Origin: JBBSHJ01 sp038253135
Lineage (GTDB): Bacteria > Actinomycetota > Actinomycetes > Mycobacteriales > QHCD01
Direction: 5' to 3'
Assembly (NCBI GenBank): GCA_038253135.1
Contig: JBBSHJ010000015.1
Location: 1-44,815, forward strand
DNA: 44,815 bases
Shown: positions 8,217-16,500 of the stretch, one piece after another
How positions within the stretch are numbered: the first letter of the stretch is position 1
How the letters are laid out: each line of letters begins with the position of its first letter
Notes under the pieces: model-generated
What the model saw: the letters and a program-made list of their open reading frames with translations, nothing else
Databases searched by the model: none
What the model was told of the DNA's origin: nothing
Made by a program: the position numbers and the translations under genes

Positions 8217-8326
8217 TGCGGCAATCCGAAACGGTGCTCGCCGGTCCGAGCGTTCCCACACACTGGTGCGAGCTTGCTGCTGACGGGCAGCCACCGTCAC
8301 CGACCTTCGGCCGCGATCTGACCGGG

Positions 8327-11300
8327 TCAGGCAAACAGCCCACGGATGTCCTCGGCGTCGAGGCTCGCGCCGAAGGCATTGCCGTCGTCCATGACGCTCT
8401 GAAACAGCTTCGCCTTGCGACTGCTGAGCGCCCGGACCTTCTCCTCGATGGTGTCCTTGGCGATCAGGCGATAGACCATGACCTTGCGGCTCTGCCCGAT
8501 GCGGTGGGTCCGGTCGATGGCTTGAGTCTCCGTGGCCGGGTTCCACCACGGGTCGAGCAGGAAGCAGTAATCGGCCTCAGTCAGGTTGAGTCCAAATCCC
8601 CCTGCCTTGAGGCTGATCAGGAAGACCGGTGCGACACCGTCCTTGAAGCGGCCGATCACCGCGTCCCTGTTGCGCGTGCGCCCGTCGAGATAGCAATAGC
8701 CGACGCCCTCGGCGTCGAGGCGGGCCCGCACCGCACGCAGAAAGCCGGTGAACTGGCTGAAGACGAGCGCCCGGTGCCCGCCATCGGTAACGTCCTGCAG
8801 CTGCTCGACCAGCGCGTCGACCTTCGCGCTCGGCAGATCGACATGCTGGTCGTCGACCAGGCCGGCGTGCAGGCTCAGCTGACGGAGCAGGGTGAGCGAG
8901 CGCAGGATGGTGAACCGATTGCGCTGCATGTCATCGATCAGGCCAAGGACCTTCTGCCGCTCCCGTTGCAGGTGCCGCTGGTAGATCCTGCGGTGCCGTG
9001 GGTGCAGCTCGACCTCGAGCACCTGCTCCTGCTTGGCCGGCAGCTCGGCGAGCACCTGCTCTTTGGTACGGCGCTTGATCAGTGGGCGGACCCGGCGTTG
9101 CAGCTGCGCGAGTAGCCCGGCGTCCCCGCCCTTCTCGATCGGGCGGGCGTAGAAGTCGCGGAAGCGGTCCGGATGCGGGAACAATCCCGGCGCCGTGATC
9201 GACAGCAGTGACCACAGCTCCATGAGGTTGTTCTCCATCGGCGTGCCGGTGATCGCGAGCTTGATCGCCACAGACAGCCGCCGGGCGCAGTGATAGGTCT
9301 TCGACTGGTGATTCTTGAGGAACTGGGCCTCATCGAGAAGCAGCCCCGACCAATCCTGTGCGCTGTAGGCGTCGAAGTCGAGCCGGAACAGCGTGTAGGA
9401 CGTGACCACGACGTCCGCGCCGGCAATGATCTCCTCGAGGCTCTGGCCGCGCCGACGCAGCGTGTCCGAGACGGCAGCGACGCGCAGGTCCGGCGCGAAC
9501 CGGGCGGCTTCGTTCGCCCAGTTCGCGACCACGCTGGTCGGTGCCACGATCAGAAACGGCGCGATGCCGGGCTCGGCCTGCCGCGCATGGCAGATCAGCG
9601 CGAGGGACTGCAGCGTCTTGCCCAGGCCCATGTCGTCGGCGAGGATGCCGCCGAGGCGGTGCTCCCATAAGAACGCCAGCCAGCCGAACCCATCGGCTTG
9701 ATAGGGCCGCAGCCGCGCACACAGTGTCGCGGGTTGTGGTTGCTGCTCGATGCCGTGCAGCCCCAGCAGGCCCTCGACCTGCTGTTGCCACGACTCCGCC
9801 TGCCGATCCACGACGCCGAGCGCGGCCAGCTCCTCCCACAGCCCGGCCTGAAAGCGGCTGATCCGCAAGGGGCCGTCCGGTCGGTCCTGCAGCGCCCGGG
9901 CCTCGTCGATCATCGCGCGCAGCGCCTGGAGCTCTGGCTTCTCGAGGGAGAAATACGCACCATCGGTGAGCAGGAGATGCGATTCGTTCTGGCTCAGCGC
10001 GACGAAGACCGCCATGAACGGAACGTCCTGCCCCTCGACCGTGATGCTCACCCCGAGGTCGAACCAGTCCGTCTCACCCGGCAGGGCGTCGGTCGAGACG
10101 CCGATCCGCACCGAGTCGCCGACCTCGCGGTAGTCGGCCGGCTCGCCGCTGATCTCGACGCGCACGCCGGGGTGACCGTCGAGCAGCGGCAGCACCTCGG
10201 TGTTGAACCGCATCGTGTCGATGCCGCGCAGTGATCCGTGCGGGGCCAGCGTCTCCTCGGCGTCCAGGTAGCGCAGACCGAAGGCCTCGAGCCCGACGTC
10301 CAATCCGGCGATGACAGCGCGCTCGGCGTCCGGATCCCGAAATCCCGGGTCGACCGGGCACGGCAGCGGGGCGCACAGCTGCGAGTCGCCGACGGCGTAC
10401 TCCCACTCCCAGCGCAGGTCGAGCTCGTGGCCGACGGAGTAGGACGCGTGCAGGACCAACGTGGGATCGGAGATCGACGGCGGCGTGAAGGACTGATCGG
10501 TCGAGATGATCCCGGTCAGATGACGCAGCCGCGGATAGAACTCGTCCCGCAACCGCGCGTGGTGGGCGGCGGGCACGGAGAGTCGCTGCCGGTCCAGCGC
10601 CAGCCGTTGCAGCTGCTCCGGAGCGGGCTTCGCCAGCCTCGCGAGGTGCAGCGTCCACTCGCCCCAGTCGGATCCGGTCGTCACCTCGGCGCGGTCGGCA
10701 TAGACGAGACCATGCCCGCGCGCGCCGATGAAGAGGATCGGCACGGCGTCGATCGGTGTCTCGTCGACGAGCACGACGGGCGCGATGTCGAGCGTCGACC
10801 CGTTGTCGGTCACGTCGAGGCACAGCTGCGCGCGGGTGTACGGCGGCAGGGCACCAAGGCGTTTGCCGGCATGCACCAGGCGCAGCCCGACTTCGTCGGC
10901 CTCGTCGAGCAGCGGCCACAGCTGGGCGGACTCGAACGCGGACAGATCGATCGTCCGCTCCTCCCCGTAATTGCCGTAGTAGCCGTAATAGTAGGACGGC
11001 CTCCGAAAGCTCTCGGCCGACCTGAAGAGGGCGTAGAACTGCTGCAGCAATCGCAGCTGCGACGCACGATAGACGCCATAGTTGTGGTTGCCCAGCTGGG
11101 ACCAGCACAGCCCGCCGGCGACCCACCCGGTGCCGCTCTTGCTGGGGCGGACCACACGCGCCTGCAGCCGCGGCGCCGGCTCGGCCGCATCGTGGTGCCC
11201 CGCCGGTGGGCGGTGGTCCGCGATCAGCGACACCTCTATGGCGAGCGGGACACTCCCCGGTGTCCCGTCCGATCGCTCGTCCGGCCGGGGCTCCAGCAGC

Positions 11301-11659
11301 GAGGACAGCGACCGCTCCCACGACTCCACCGGGTCCGCGGCGACGGCCGGTCCTTCGGCCGCTGCCGCGCCGAGCACCAGCGCGACCACGTGCTTGCAGT
11401 TGCTCACGACCGGGCAGCTGCACTCCCCGCCCACGAAACGGCGAGCCGGCCCGACGTTGGCCGAGAATCGCGCGGTCGTCGTGTAGAAGTTGCCTTGCCG
11501 GCCGTGCACCGTGCCGACAAGTGCGCCGGCCCCGGCATTCCACAATGTGCGCACGACGGCATGTCGCTGTAGGCAGGCGATGCCGCGGGCGTAGACATCC
11601 GGCCCGACCATCCTCGCCAGATCGTCGGGGTCGATGTCCACCAGCACGTCGCGTCGCAC
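8327..11659 (-). CDS. SWIM-domain SNF2/DEAD-like helicase
   Basis: A 1110-residue protein. A SWIM zinc finger lies near the N terminus (Cys80, Cys82, Cys88, His90 in ECSCPVVSNCKH). A long bacterial SNF2-associated region follows, then a two-lobed SNF2 motor: LADDMGLGKT Walker A around residue 680, LLLDEAQFLKN motif II, ITGTPMENN motif III, VFSQFTGF in the second lobe, GGFGLNLTEADYCFLLDPWWNPATETQAIDRTHRIGQ motifs V-VI. Such proteins are DNA-dependent ATPases that remodel protein-DNA complexes, including RNA polymerase (RapA/HepA relatives). The exact role here is unknown. The GTG start is supported by TAACTT six bases upstream. A Tyr/Gly-rich stretch (YYYGYYGNYG) near residue 225 is unusual. 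Confidence 0.92.
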   Translation of the reverse strand: MRRDVLVDIDPDDLARMVGPDVYARGIACLQRHAVVRTLWNAGAGALVGTVHGRQGNFYTTTARFSANVGPARRFVGGECSCPVVSNCKHVVALVLGAAAAEGPAVAADPVESWERSLSSLLEPRPDERSDGTPGSVPLAIEVSLIADHRPPAGHHDAAEPAPRLQARVVRPSKSGTGWVAGGLCWSQLGNHNYGVYRASQLRLLQQFYALFRSAESFRRPSYYYGYYGNYGEERTIDLSAFESAQLWPLLDEADEVGLRLVHAGKRLGALPPYTRAQLCLDVTDNGSTLDIAPVVLVDETPIDAVPILFIGARGHGLVYADRAEVTTGSDWGEWTLHLARLAKPAPEQLQRLALDRQRLSVPAAHHARLRDEFYPRLRHLTGIISTDQSFTPPSISDPTLVLHASYSVGHELDLRWEWEYAVGDSQLCAPLPCPVDPGFRDPDAERAVIAGLDVGLEAFGLRYLDAEETLAPHGSLRGIDTMRFNTEVLPLLDGHPGVRVEISGEPADYREVGDSVRIGVSTDALPGETDWFDLGVSITVEGQDVPFMAVFVALSQNESHLLLTDGAYFSLEKPELQALRAMIDEARALQDRPDGPLRISRFQAGLWEELAALGVVDRQAESWQQQVEGLLGLHGIEQQPQPATLCARLRPYQADGFGWLAFLWEHRLGGILADDMGLGKTLQSLALICHARQAEPGIAPFLIVAPTSVVANWANEAARFAPDLRVAAVSDTLRRRGQSLEEIIAGADVVVTSYTLFRLDFDAYSAQDWSGLLLDEAQFLKNHQSKTYHCARRLSVAIKLAITGTPMENNLMELWSLLSITAPGLFPHPDRFRDFYARPIEKGGDAGLLAQLQRRVRPLIKRRTKEQVLAELPAKQEQVLEVELHPRHRRIYQRHLQRERQKVLGLIDDMQRNRFTILRSLTLLRQLSLHAGLVDDQHVDLPSAKVDALVEQLQDVTDGGHRALVFSQFTGFLRAVRARLDAEGVGYCYLDGRTRNRDAVIGRFKDGVAPVFLISLKAGGFGLNLTEADYCFLLDPWWNPATETQAIDRTHRIGQSRKVMVYRLIAKDTIEEKVRALSSRKAKLFQSVMDDGNAFGASLDAEDIRGLFA

Positions 11660-11665
11660 GGGCCG

Positions 11666-11671
11666 AAGTTA
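11666..11671 (-). promoter_or_regulatory. Candidate leaderless -10 (TAACTT) for the SNF2 helicase gene
   Basis: TAACTT on the minus strand ends six bases before the GTG start at 11659. The 196-base gap back to nucS (11660-11855) holds nothing else I can name. Confidence 0.45.
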
Positions 11672-11855
11672 GCCAAGCCCACCGACATCGTCCCGCTCGA
11701 CATGCCGACGGGTTCGCCATCTGGTGCCAATGAGAGTGCTGTGACTGCTGAGACCGTACGGGGTGACACCGAAACTGAGCGAAAGTGAAGTCTCGTCGCG
11801 TCAGCCGGCGGGGTCTGAATGCTCCGCGAGCCGCCATTTCGGCAGGATCGCCGGC

Positions 11856-12530
11856 TCAGAACAGCCGTGACTCGACGTCGTCGATGCCGCGCATCTGCTC
11901 GTAATCGAGCCTCAGGCAGGCAATGCCGCGGTCGGCGGCAAGGACCCGCGCCTGCGGTTTGATCTCCTGCGCGGCGAAGACGCCTCGCACCGGCGCCAGC
12001 AGCGGGTCACGGTTGAGCAGGTCGAGATAGCGGGTCAGTTGCTCGACGCCGTCGATCTCACCCCGGCGCTTGATCTCGACCGCTACCGAGCCGCCGCCGG
12101 GATCGCGGGCCAGGATGTCGACCGGACCGATCGCGGTCGGGTATTCGCGGCGCACCAGCCGGTGCCCTGGCCCGAGGCGCTCGATCTGCTCGGCCAGCAG
12201 CTCCTGCAGGTGCGCTTCGACGCCGTCCTTGACCAGGCCAGGGTCGATCCCCAGGTCGTGCGTCGAATCGTGTTGCACGGCGCCGAACCTGATCACCAGC
12301 CGGTCACCGGACTTCGCGCTGGTGACGGTCCAGACCGTGCCGTCGTCGGACTCCTCCTCCCGGAGCGTGCACGGCGGGCTCATCCAGTTGAGCGGCTTGT
12401 AGGCGCGGTCGTCGGCGTGCACGGCGACCGATCCGTCCGCCTTGACCAGGATCAGGCGGTTCGCCATCGGCAGGTGTGCGGTGAGCCGGCCGACGTAGTC
12501 GATCTGGCAGTCCGCGATCACGAGGCGCAT
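11856..12530 (-). CDS. nucS: Endonuclease NucS (non-canonical mismatch repair)
   Basis: A 224-residue protein matching NucS/EndoMS along its length. The N-terminal dimerisation and DNA-binding domain includes the conserved HADDRAYKPLNWMSPPC segment. The C-terminal nuclease domain has GPVDILARD (Asp138), VEIKRR (Glu152, Lys154) and EQLTRYLDLL (Gln164), the metal-binding catalytic set of RecB-like nucleases. In actinobacteria lacking MutS/MutL, NucS cuts both strands at mismatches with help from the sliding clamp. The last residues (RGIDDVESRLF) resemble the clamp-binding tail. ATG 12530 has TAGCCT eight bases upstream. Confidence 0.95.
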   Translation of the reverse strand: MRLVIADCQIDYVGRLTAHLPMANRLILVKADGSVAVHADDRAYKPLNWMSPPCTLREEESDDGTVWTVTSAKSGDRLVIRFGAVQHDSTHDLGIDPGLVKDGVEAHLQELLAEQIERLGPGHRLVRREYPTAIGPVDILARDPGGGSVAVEIKRRGEIDGVEQLTRYLDLLNRDPLLAPVRGVFAAQEIKPQARVLAADRGIACLRLDYEQMRGIDDVESRLF

Positions 12531-12538
12531 GGCTTGGG

Positions 12539-12544
12539 AGGCTA
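12539..12544 (-). promoter_or_regulatory. Candidate -10 (TAGCCT) for nucS
   Basis: TAGCCT on the minus strand ends eight bases before the nucS ATG, close to the leaderless spacing seen elsewhere in the window. Confidence 0.35.
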
Positions 12545-12612
12545 TCGGGGCATCAGCGGGTACGCCGTGCAGGCGGGCGAGGCAGAGCACCGGCACCACT
12601 CGATCTGACCGG

Positions 12613-13071
12613 CTAGCGCTCGTCTCCGCCGCGAAGCAGGGCCTCGAGCACGGGCAGGGCGTCGAGAAGGCGCGCGCGGTCGGCATCATCGAGTGCGGCC
12701 ACGCGGATCGCGAGGTAGGCCGTCCGGTCGCGCCTCAACCGGTCGAGCAGCGCCCGTCCCTGCTTGCTCACGGACACGAAGCTGGACCGGGCATCGTCCG
12801 GGTCGGGCTCGCGGGTGAGGTGTCCGAAGGTGTGCAGCGCGGCGACGATCCGCGTCATGGTCGGCGCGGACACGCCCTCCTTCGCGGCAAGGTCCCCGAT
12901 CCGCAGCGGGCCGGAGGCCTCGACCATGATCAGAGCAGAGGTCTGGCTCTGGGTCAGCCCTCCCGAGCCCTTGGCTCGCAGCTTGCGCGCCCCCCGGCCG
13001 ATGACCATCCGCAGCCGCGTCGCGACCTCTACGTCACGGTCGGACGTTGCCACCTCCACTGCCTTGGCCAT
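12613..13071 (-). CDS. MarR family transcriptional regulator
   Basis: A 152-residue winged-helix protein. The pattern LTQSQTSALIMVEASGPLRIGDLAAKEGVSAPTMTRIVAALHTFGHLTREPDPDDARSS (residues about 38-96) is the MarR helix-turn-helix followed by the wing with the conserved D-x-R. The N- and C-terminal helices supply the dimer interface. The start ATG at 13071 is preceded by GGAGGGG. A longer frame to 13152 is Arg-rich and lacks family similarity. It lies 82 bases upstream of nucS on the same strand. The ligand and target are unknown. Confidence 0.88.
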   Translation of the reverse strand: MAKAVEVATSDRDVEVATRLRMVIGRGARKLRAKGSGGLTQSQTSALIMVEASGPLRIGDLAAKEGVSAPTMTRIVAALHTFGHLTREPDPDDARSSFVSVSKQGRALLDRLRRDRTAYLAIRVAALDDADRARLLDALPVLEALLRGGDER

Positions 13072-13201
13072 CGGGAGCCCCTCCGAGTCAGCCGCCTGCA
13101 GATCCCTCCGGTCGAGGCGACCAGCGGGTTGCGCAGAGCCTACGCGACGCACGGCGGCGGGCCGCCCTGGGCGGTCGGAGTCGGTGCGATCTGCGGGCGG
13201 C

Positions 13202-13534
13202 TCAAACCGGGATGGAGTGATGTGTGTGCAGCACTCGCCACAGTCCCGCGCGGCAGAACAGGCGGATCAAGCCGGGAGCGACCCCGCGCAATATCAGCTC
13301 GCGGCCCAGCAGCTCGGCCCGATGCAACGCGCCGGCGAGGACGCCGATCCCGGTCGCATCGACGAGGTAGACCTCGGAAAGATCGACGACGAGGGGACTG
13401 CCGTGCGGTGCCTCCTCGTCGAGCGCGCGGTGCAAGCGCGCACGCGCATCAGCCGCCGCCGTACCGTCCAACCGACCCGAAAGCACCACCACCACTGACT
13501 CCGCTGACGTCCCCACGGTCGGCATCGGCTGCAT
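13202..13534 (-). CDS. STAS-domain protein (anti-anti-sigma factor-like)
   Basis: A 110-residue single STAS domain. VVVVLSGRLDG is the first beta hairpin and LVVDLSEVYLVDATGIGVLAGALHRA is the central motif. The phospho-site equivalent is Thr61 (DATGIG) where SpoIIAA/RsbV usually have Ser, still a hydroxyl residue. Such proteins bind an anti-sigma kinase and release a sigma factor. No partner kinase is encoded in the window. The ATG at 13534 has AAGGG seven bases upstream. Three TTGACCAAGG repeats lie just upstream (13579-13632), suggesting specific regulation. Confidence 0.78.
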   Translation of the reverse strand: MQPMPTVGTSAESVVVVLSGRLDGTAAADARARLHRALDEEAPHGSPLVVDLSEVYLVDATGIGVLAGALHRAELLGRELILRGVAPGLIRLFCRAGLWRVLHTHHSIPV

Positions 13535-13578
13535 CGGTCGCCCTTCACGTCGGACTTCGCCCGGCCACGGTTCGATGG

Positions 13579-13632
13579 CCTTGGTCAACACCGGTCATGA
13601 CCCTTGGTCAACACCGTTCTGACCTTGGTCAA
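13579..13632 (-). repeat. Three direct repeats TTGACCAAGG upstream of the STAS gene
   Basis: TTGACCAAGG (minus strand) occurs at 13623-13632, 13602-13611 and 13579-13588, all exact over ten bases, with starts 21 and 23 bases apart (about two helical turns). The two copies nearest the gene share a longer GGTGTTGACCAAGG core. They lie 45-98 bases before the STAS start codon, where an activator or repressor array would sit. TTGACC also resembles a -35 box. Confidence 0.8.
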
Positions 13633-13750
13633 TGTGACGCCTGAGGATGCCGAAACGTTGTCCCCGCGCCGAATCCTTAGGCCAAAGACACAGATCCGTT
13701 ATCCAAACGCCGACTAAAGTCGCAATCGCGGGCCAACTGCGCTCCTGGCG

Positions 13751-15000
13751 TCAGTTGACGCGGACGACGTCGGCCCCGAGGGCCTGAAGTTGCGGGACGA
13801 AGCCCGCGTAGCCGCGATCGATGTGGTGCACCTCGGCCACCTCGGTGACGCCGTCGGCGACCAGGCCGGCCAGCGTCAGGGCCGCGCCGCCCCGGATGTC
13901 GGTCGCCCGGACAGGTGCTCCCGACAGCAGCGGGCGGCCGTGCACGATCGCGTGATGGCCGTCGGTGCGTACGTCGGCCCCGAGACGGGCCAGCTCGTCA
14001 ACGAACATGAACCGGGCCTCGAACACATTCTCCGTGATCATGGCCGTGCCTTCGGACACCGAGGCAAGGGCGATCACGGCCGGTTGCAGATCGGTGGGAA
14101 ATCCAGGATAGGGCAGCGTCACGATGTCGACGGCGCGCAGTCGGCCGGTGCCGCTGACCCGGAAGCCGTCCGGATGGACCTCGACCATCGCGCCGGCATC
14201 GGCAAGGCGGCTGAGCGGCACGGTCAGGTGCTCCGCGACACCACCGCGGATCGTGACGTCACCCCAGGTCATCGCGGCCGCGATCGCCCACGTGCCGGCG
14301 ACGATCCGGTCGGAGACCGTTCGATGCGTCACCGGGCGCAGACCCTCCACGCCTCCACGACGAGAGTCGGCGTCCCCTCACCGTCGATCTGAGCGCCCAT
14401 CGCCCGCAACATCGCGCAGATATCGATGATCTCCGGCTCGCGGGCGGCGTTGTCGATGATGGTGGTGCCCTTCGCGAGCACGGCGGCGGTCAGGATGTTC
14501 TCGGTCGCACCGACACTCGGGAAGTCGAGCCAGATCGTCGTGCCGATCAGCCGGCTCGCCGTAGCGATCAGGAAGCCGTGCTCGTTGGTGATCGTCGCGC
14601 CCAGCCGCTGCAACCCGTCGATGTGCATGTCGAGACCGCGCGATCCGATCGCATCGCCGCCGGGCAGCGCGACCCGCGCCTCACCGCACCGGCTCACGAG
14701 CGGGCCGAGCACGCAGATCGAGGCGCGCAGACGGCGTACCAGGTCGTAGTCGGCCTCGCTGGCCGGCTGCGCCGGCACGCCGATCCTGATCCGGTCGCCG
14801 TCCGCCGTGACCTCGCAGCCGAGACGGCGGAGCAGATCGCACATGATCGTCACGTCAACGATGTCGGGCACCGCGGTCAGCTCGGTCGTGCCCTCGGCGA
14901 GCAACGCCGCCGCCATGAGCTTGAGCGCACTGTTCTTCGCACCGGTGACCGGCACCTCCCCCGCCAAGCGGGCTCCGCCGTTGACGACGAACCGTTGCAT
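13751..15000 (-). CDS. murA: UDP-N-acetylglucosamine 1-carboxyvinyltransferase MurA, frameshifted in this sequence
   Basis: MurA transfers enolpyruvate from PEP to UDP-GlcNAc, the first committed step of peptidoglycan synthesis. The frame from ATG 15000 (MQRFVVNGGARLAGEV, Lys22 in GAKNSALKLMAA) matches MurA up to GTPTLVVE, then slips at about 14350. The rest (GLRPVTHRTVSDRIVAGTWA to DVVRVN) continues in another frame to the stop at 13751. One G is missing from GAGGGCGTGGAGG compared with the expected reading. The repaired protein is 416 residues, the normal size. The active-site Cys is replaced by Asp116 (LPGGDAIGSRGLD), as in mycobacteria, which predicts fosfomycin insensitivity. TACGAT lies six bases before the ATG. 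Confidence 0.9.
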
Positions 15001-15006
15001 CGGCAC

Positions 15007-15012
15007 ATCGTA
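15007..15012 (-). promoter_or_regulatory. Candidate leaderless -10 (TACGAT) for murA
   Basis: TACGAT on the minus strand ends six bases before the murA ATG at 15000. Confidence 0.45.
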
Positions 15013-15117
15013 CGGTGCTCCGGGCACCCGATTCCGCGGCGGGCGCCAGGGCGTCGGGGGACCGAACCTCGATTCGAAAGACATGGGCACCCGGTGCCGA
15101 TCCGGCTCGACAGGCCG

Positions 15118-15123
15118 TACGGT
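15118..15123 (+). promoter_or_regulatory. Candidate leaderless -10 (TACGGT) for the cobalamin adenosyltransferase gene
   Basis: TACGGT ends six bases before the ATG at 15130. Together with the murA element it makes a divergent pair in a 129-base gap. Confidence 0.45.
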
Positions 15124-15129
15124 TTGGCC

Positions 15130-15702
15130 ATGGCCGTGCATCTGACCCGCATCTACACCCGGACCGGCGACGACGGCACGACCGGGCTGGGCGACTTTCG
15201 CCGGGTTCCCAAGACCGACGCCCGGCTGGTCGCCTACGCCGACGTCGATGAGACGAACGCCGTGATCGGCGTCGCGCTCGCCCTCGGCGAGCTCCCTGAG
15301 CCGGTACGCCGGGTGCTCACCCGGGTGCAGAACGACCTGTTCGACGTGGGCGCCGATCTGTGCGTCCCGTACGCCGAGGACGATCAGCAGTCCCGGCTGC
15401 GCGTCGTGGACGAGGACGTCGAACGCCTCGAGCGGGCCTGCGACGAGTTCAATGCCGGCCTCGAGCCGCTGACCAGCTTCATCCTGCCCGGGGGTGCCCC
15501 CGCGGCGGCGCTGCTGCACCAGGCCCGGACCGTCGCGCGCCGGGCCGAGCGCTCGGCATGGGCCCTCATCGACGCCGAGCCGGAGCGCACCAACGTGCTC
15601 GCCGCGAAGTACCTCAACCGGCTCTCCGACCTGCTCTTCGTGCTGGCACGGGTCGCGAACCCCGGCGGCGACGTGCTCTGGCGGCCCGGCGACAGCCGCT
15701 GA
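15130..15702 (+). CDS. Cob(I)yrinic acid a,c-diamide / cobalamin adenosyltransferase, PduO type
   Basis: A 190-residue protein of the PduO-type ATP:corrinoid adenosyltransferase family, which makes adenosylcobalamin. The N-terminal ATP loop TRIYTRTGDDGTTGLGDFRRVPK is nearly canonical. Later hallmarks are ADVDETNAVIGVA, QNDLFDVGADLC, FILPGGAPAAALLHQARTVARRAER and the C-terminal YLNRLSDLLFVLARVAN. The position divergent from murA matches the mycobacterial neighbourhood. The start ATG is supported by the leaderless -10 at 15118. Confidence 0.93.
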   Translation: MAVHLTRIYTRTGDDGTTGLGDFRRVPKTDARLVAYADVDETNAVIGVALALGELPEPVRRVLTRVQNDLFDVGADLCVPYAEDDQQSRLRVVDEDVERLERACDEFNAGLEPLTSFILPGGAPAAALLHQARTVARRAERSAWALIDAEPERTNVLAAKYLNRLSDLLFVLARVANPGGDVLWRPGDSR

Positions 15703-15718
15703 CCGGCGCCACGGCCGC

Positions 15719-16366
15719 TCAGCCGTAGGTGGGTTCCTGCGGCCACCCCTCGGGCGAGTCCTCCCAGTCCTCCTGCCGCCCGTACGGCGCCAGGTCGAGG
15801 ATGTTGGTCACGAACATCAGCCGGTCCACGCCGCGCTGCTCGGTGCTGTAGCTGCGGTAAACCTCGTCACCGTGGCGCAGGAAGACGCTCAGCATGAAGC
15901 CGCCGTCGCAGCCGCAGTCGGCCGCGAACGTCGTACCGTGCGACGACACGAACGGCATCGTCCAGCCCTTCTCCGCCCGGATGGCCTCGATCTGCGGCAG
16001 CGGCATGTCGGAGATGGTCGCCCAGCTCACCCCTGCCCCCGCGAGGCCCTCGAGATTGACGACGTTGTTGGTGAATCCGGTGCAGCCCGGGCAGTAGCCG
16101 TCCGGTCCGACATCCATGAATTGGTAGACCGCGAGCTGGTCGCGGCCCTCGAAGAGATCGAGCAGGGTGCGTGGTCCGGACCCCGACGCGAAGCGGTACG
16201 ACGGCTCGAAGCGCACCATCGGCAGCCGGCGCCGCCTGGCCGCCAGCGCGTCGAGCGCGCGGGTGGCCTGCTTCTCGGCGACCAGCAATTCGGATCTCGC
16301 TGGCCGCCACTCCTCGGCTGAGACGACCGGCGACATGGCCTGGGCGGGTCGGGACGCAGTGCTCAC
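15719..16366 (-). CDS. DUF899 thioredoxin-like family protein
   Basis: A 215-residue protein with the DUF899 layout: an N-terminal helix EEWRPARSELLVAEKQATRALDALAARRRRLPMVRFEPSY, then a thioredoxin-like core with YQFMDVGPDGYCPGCTGFTNNV (Cys92, Cys95), and WTMPFVSSHGTTFAADCGCDGGFMLSVFLRHGDEVYRSYSTEQRG. The family is thought to be redox related, but the substrate is unknown. It starts at GTG 16366 with AAGGAG nine bases upstream. It ends 16 bases from the convergent adenosyltransferase gene. A palindrome at 16384-16402 lies just ahead of it. Confidence 0.88.
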   Translation of the reverse strand: MSTASRPAQAMSPVVSAEEWRPARSELLVAEKQATRALDALAARRRRLPMVRFEPSYRFASGSGPRTLLDLFEGRDQLAVYQFMDVGPDGYCPGCTGFTNNVVNLEGLAGAGVSWATISDMPLPQIEAIRAEKGWTMPFVSSHGTTFAADCGCDGGFMLSVFLRHGDEVYRSYSTEQRGVDRLMFVTNILDLAPYGRQEDWEDSPEGWPQEPTYG

Positions 16367-16383
16367 GGCAGGACTCCTTTCCG

Positions 16384-16402
16384 GCGCACCGCGTTGGTGC
16401 GC
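16384..16402. promoter_or_regulatory. Perfect palindrome GCGCACC-N5-GGTGCGC, candidate operator
   Basis: Seven-base perfect arms with a five-base centre lie 17 bases upstream of the DUF899 start codon and about 100 bases beyond the end of ung. It could be an operator for the DUF899 gene or a stem-loop ending the ung transcript. No U-run follows. Confidence 0.4.
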
Positions 16403-16500
16403 TATCAGTACGACGGAGCCGGGGCGCGCTCCTCGACACGAGGCCGGTCCTCACCCACTCGACCGAGATCGATGGGGTCGAGGCAATCGCACCGCATCGA

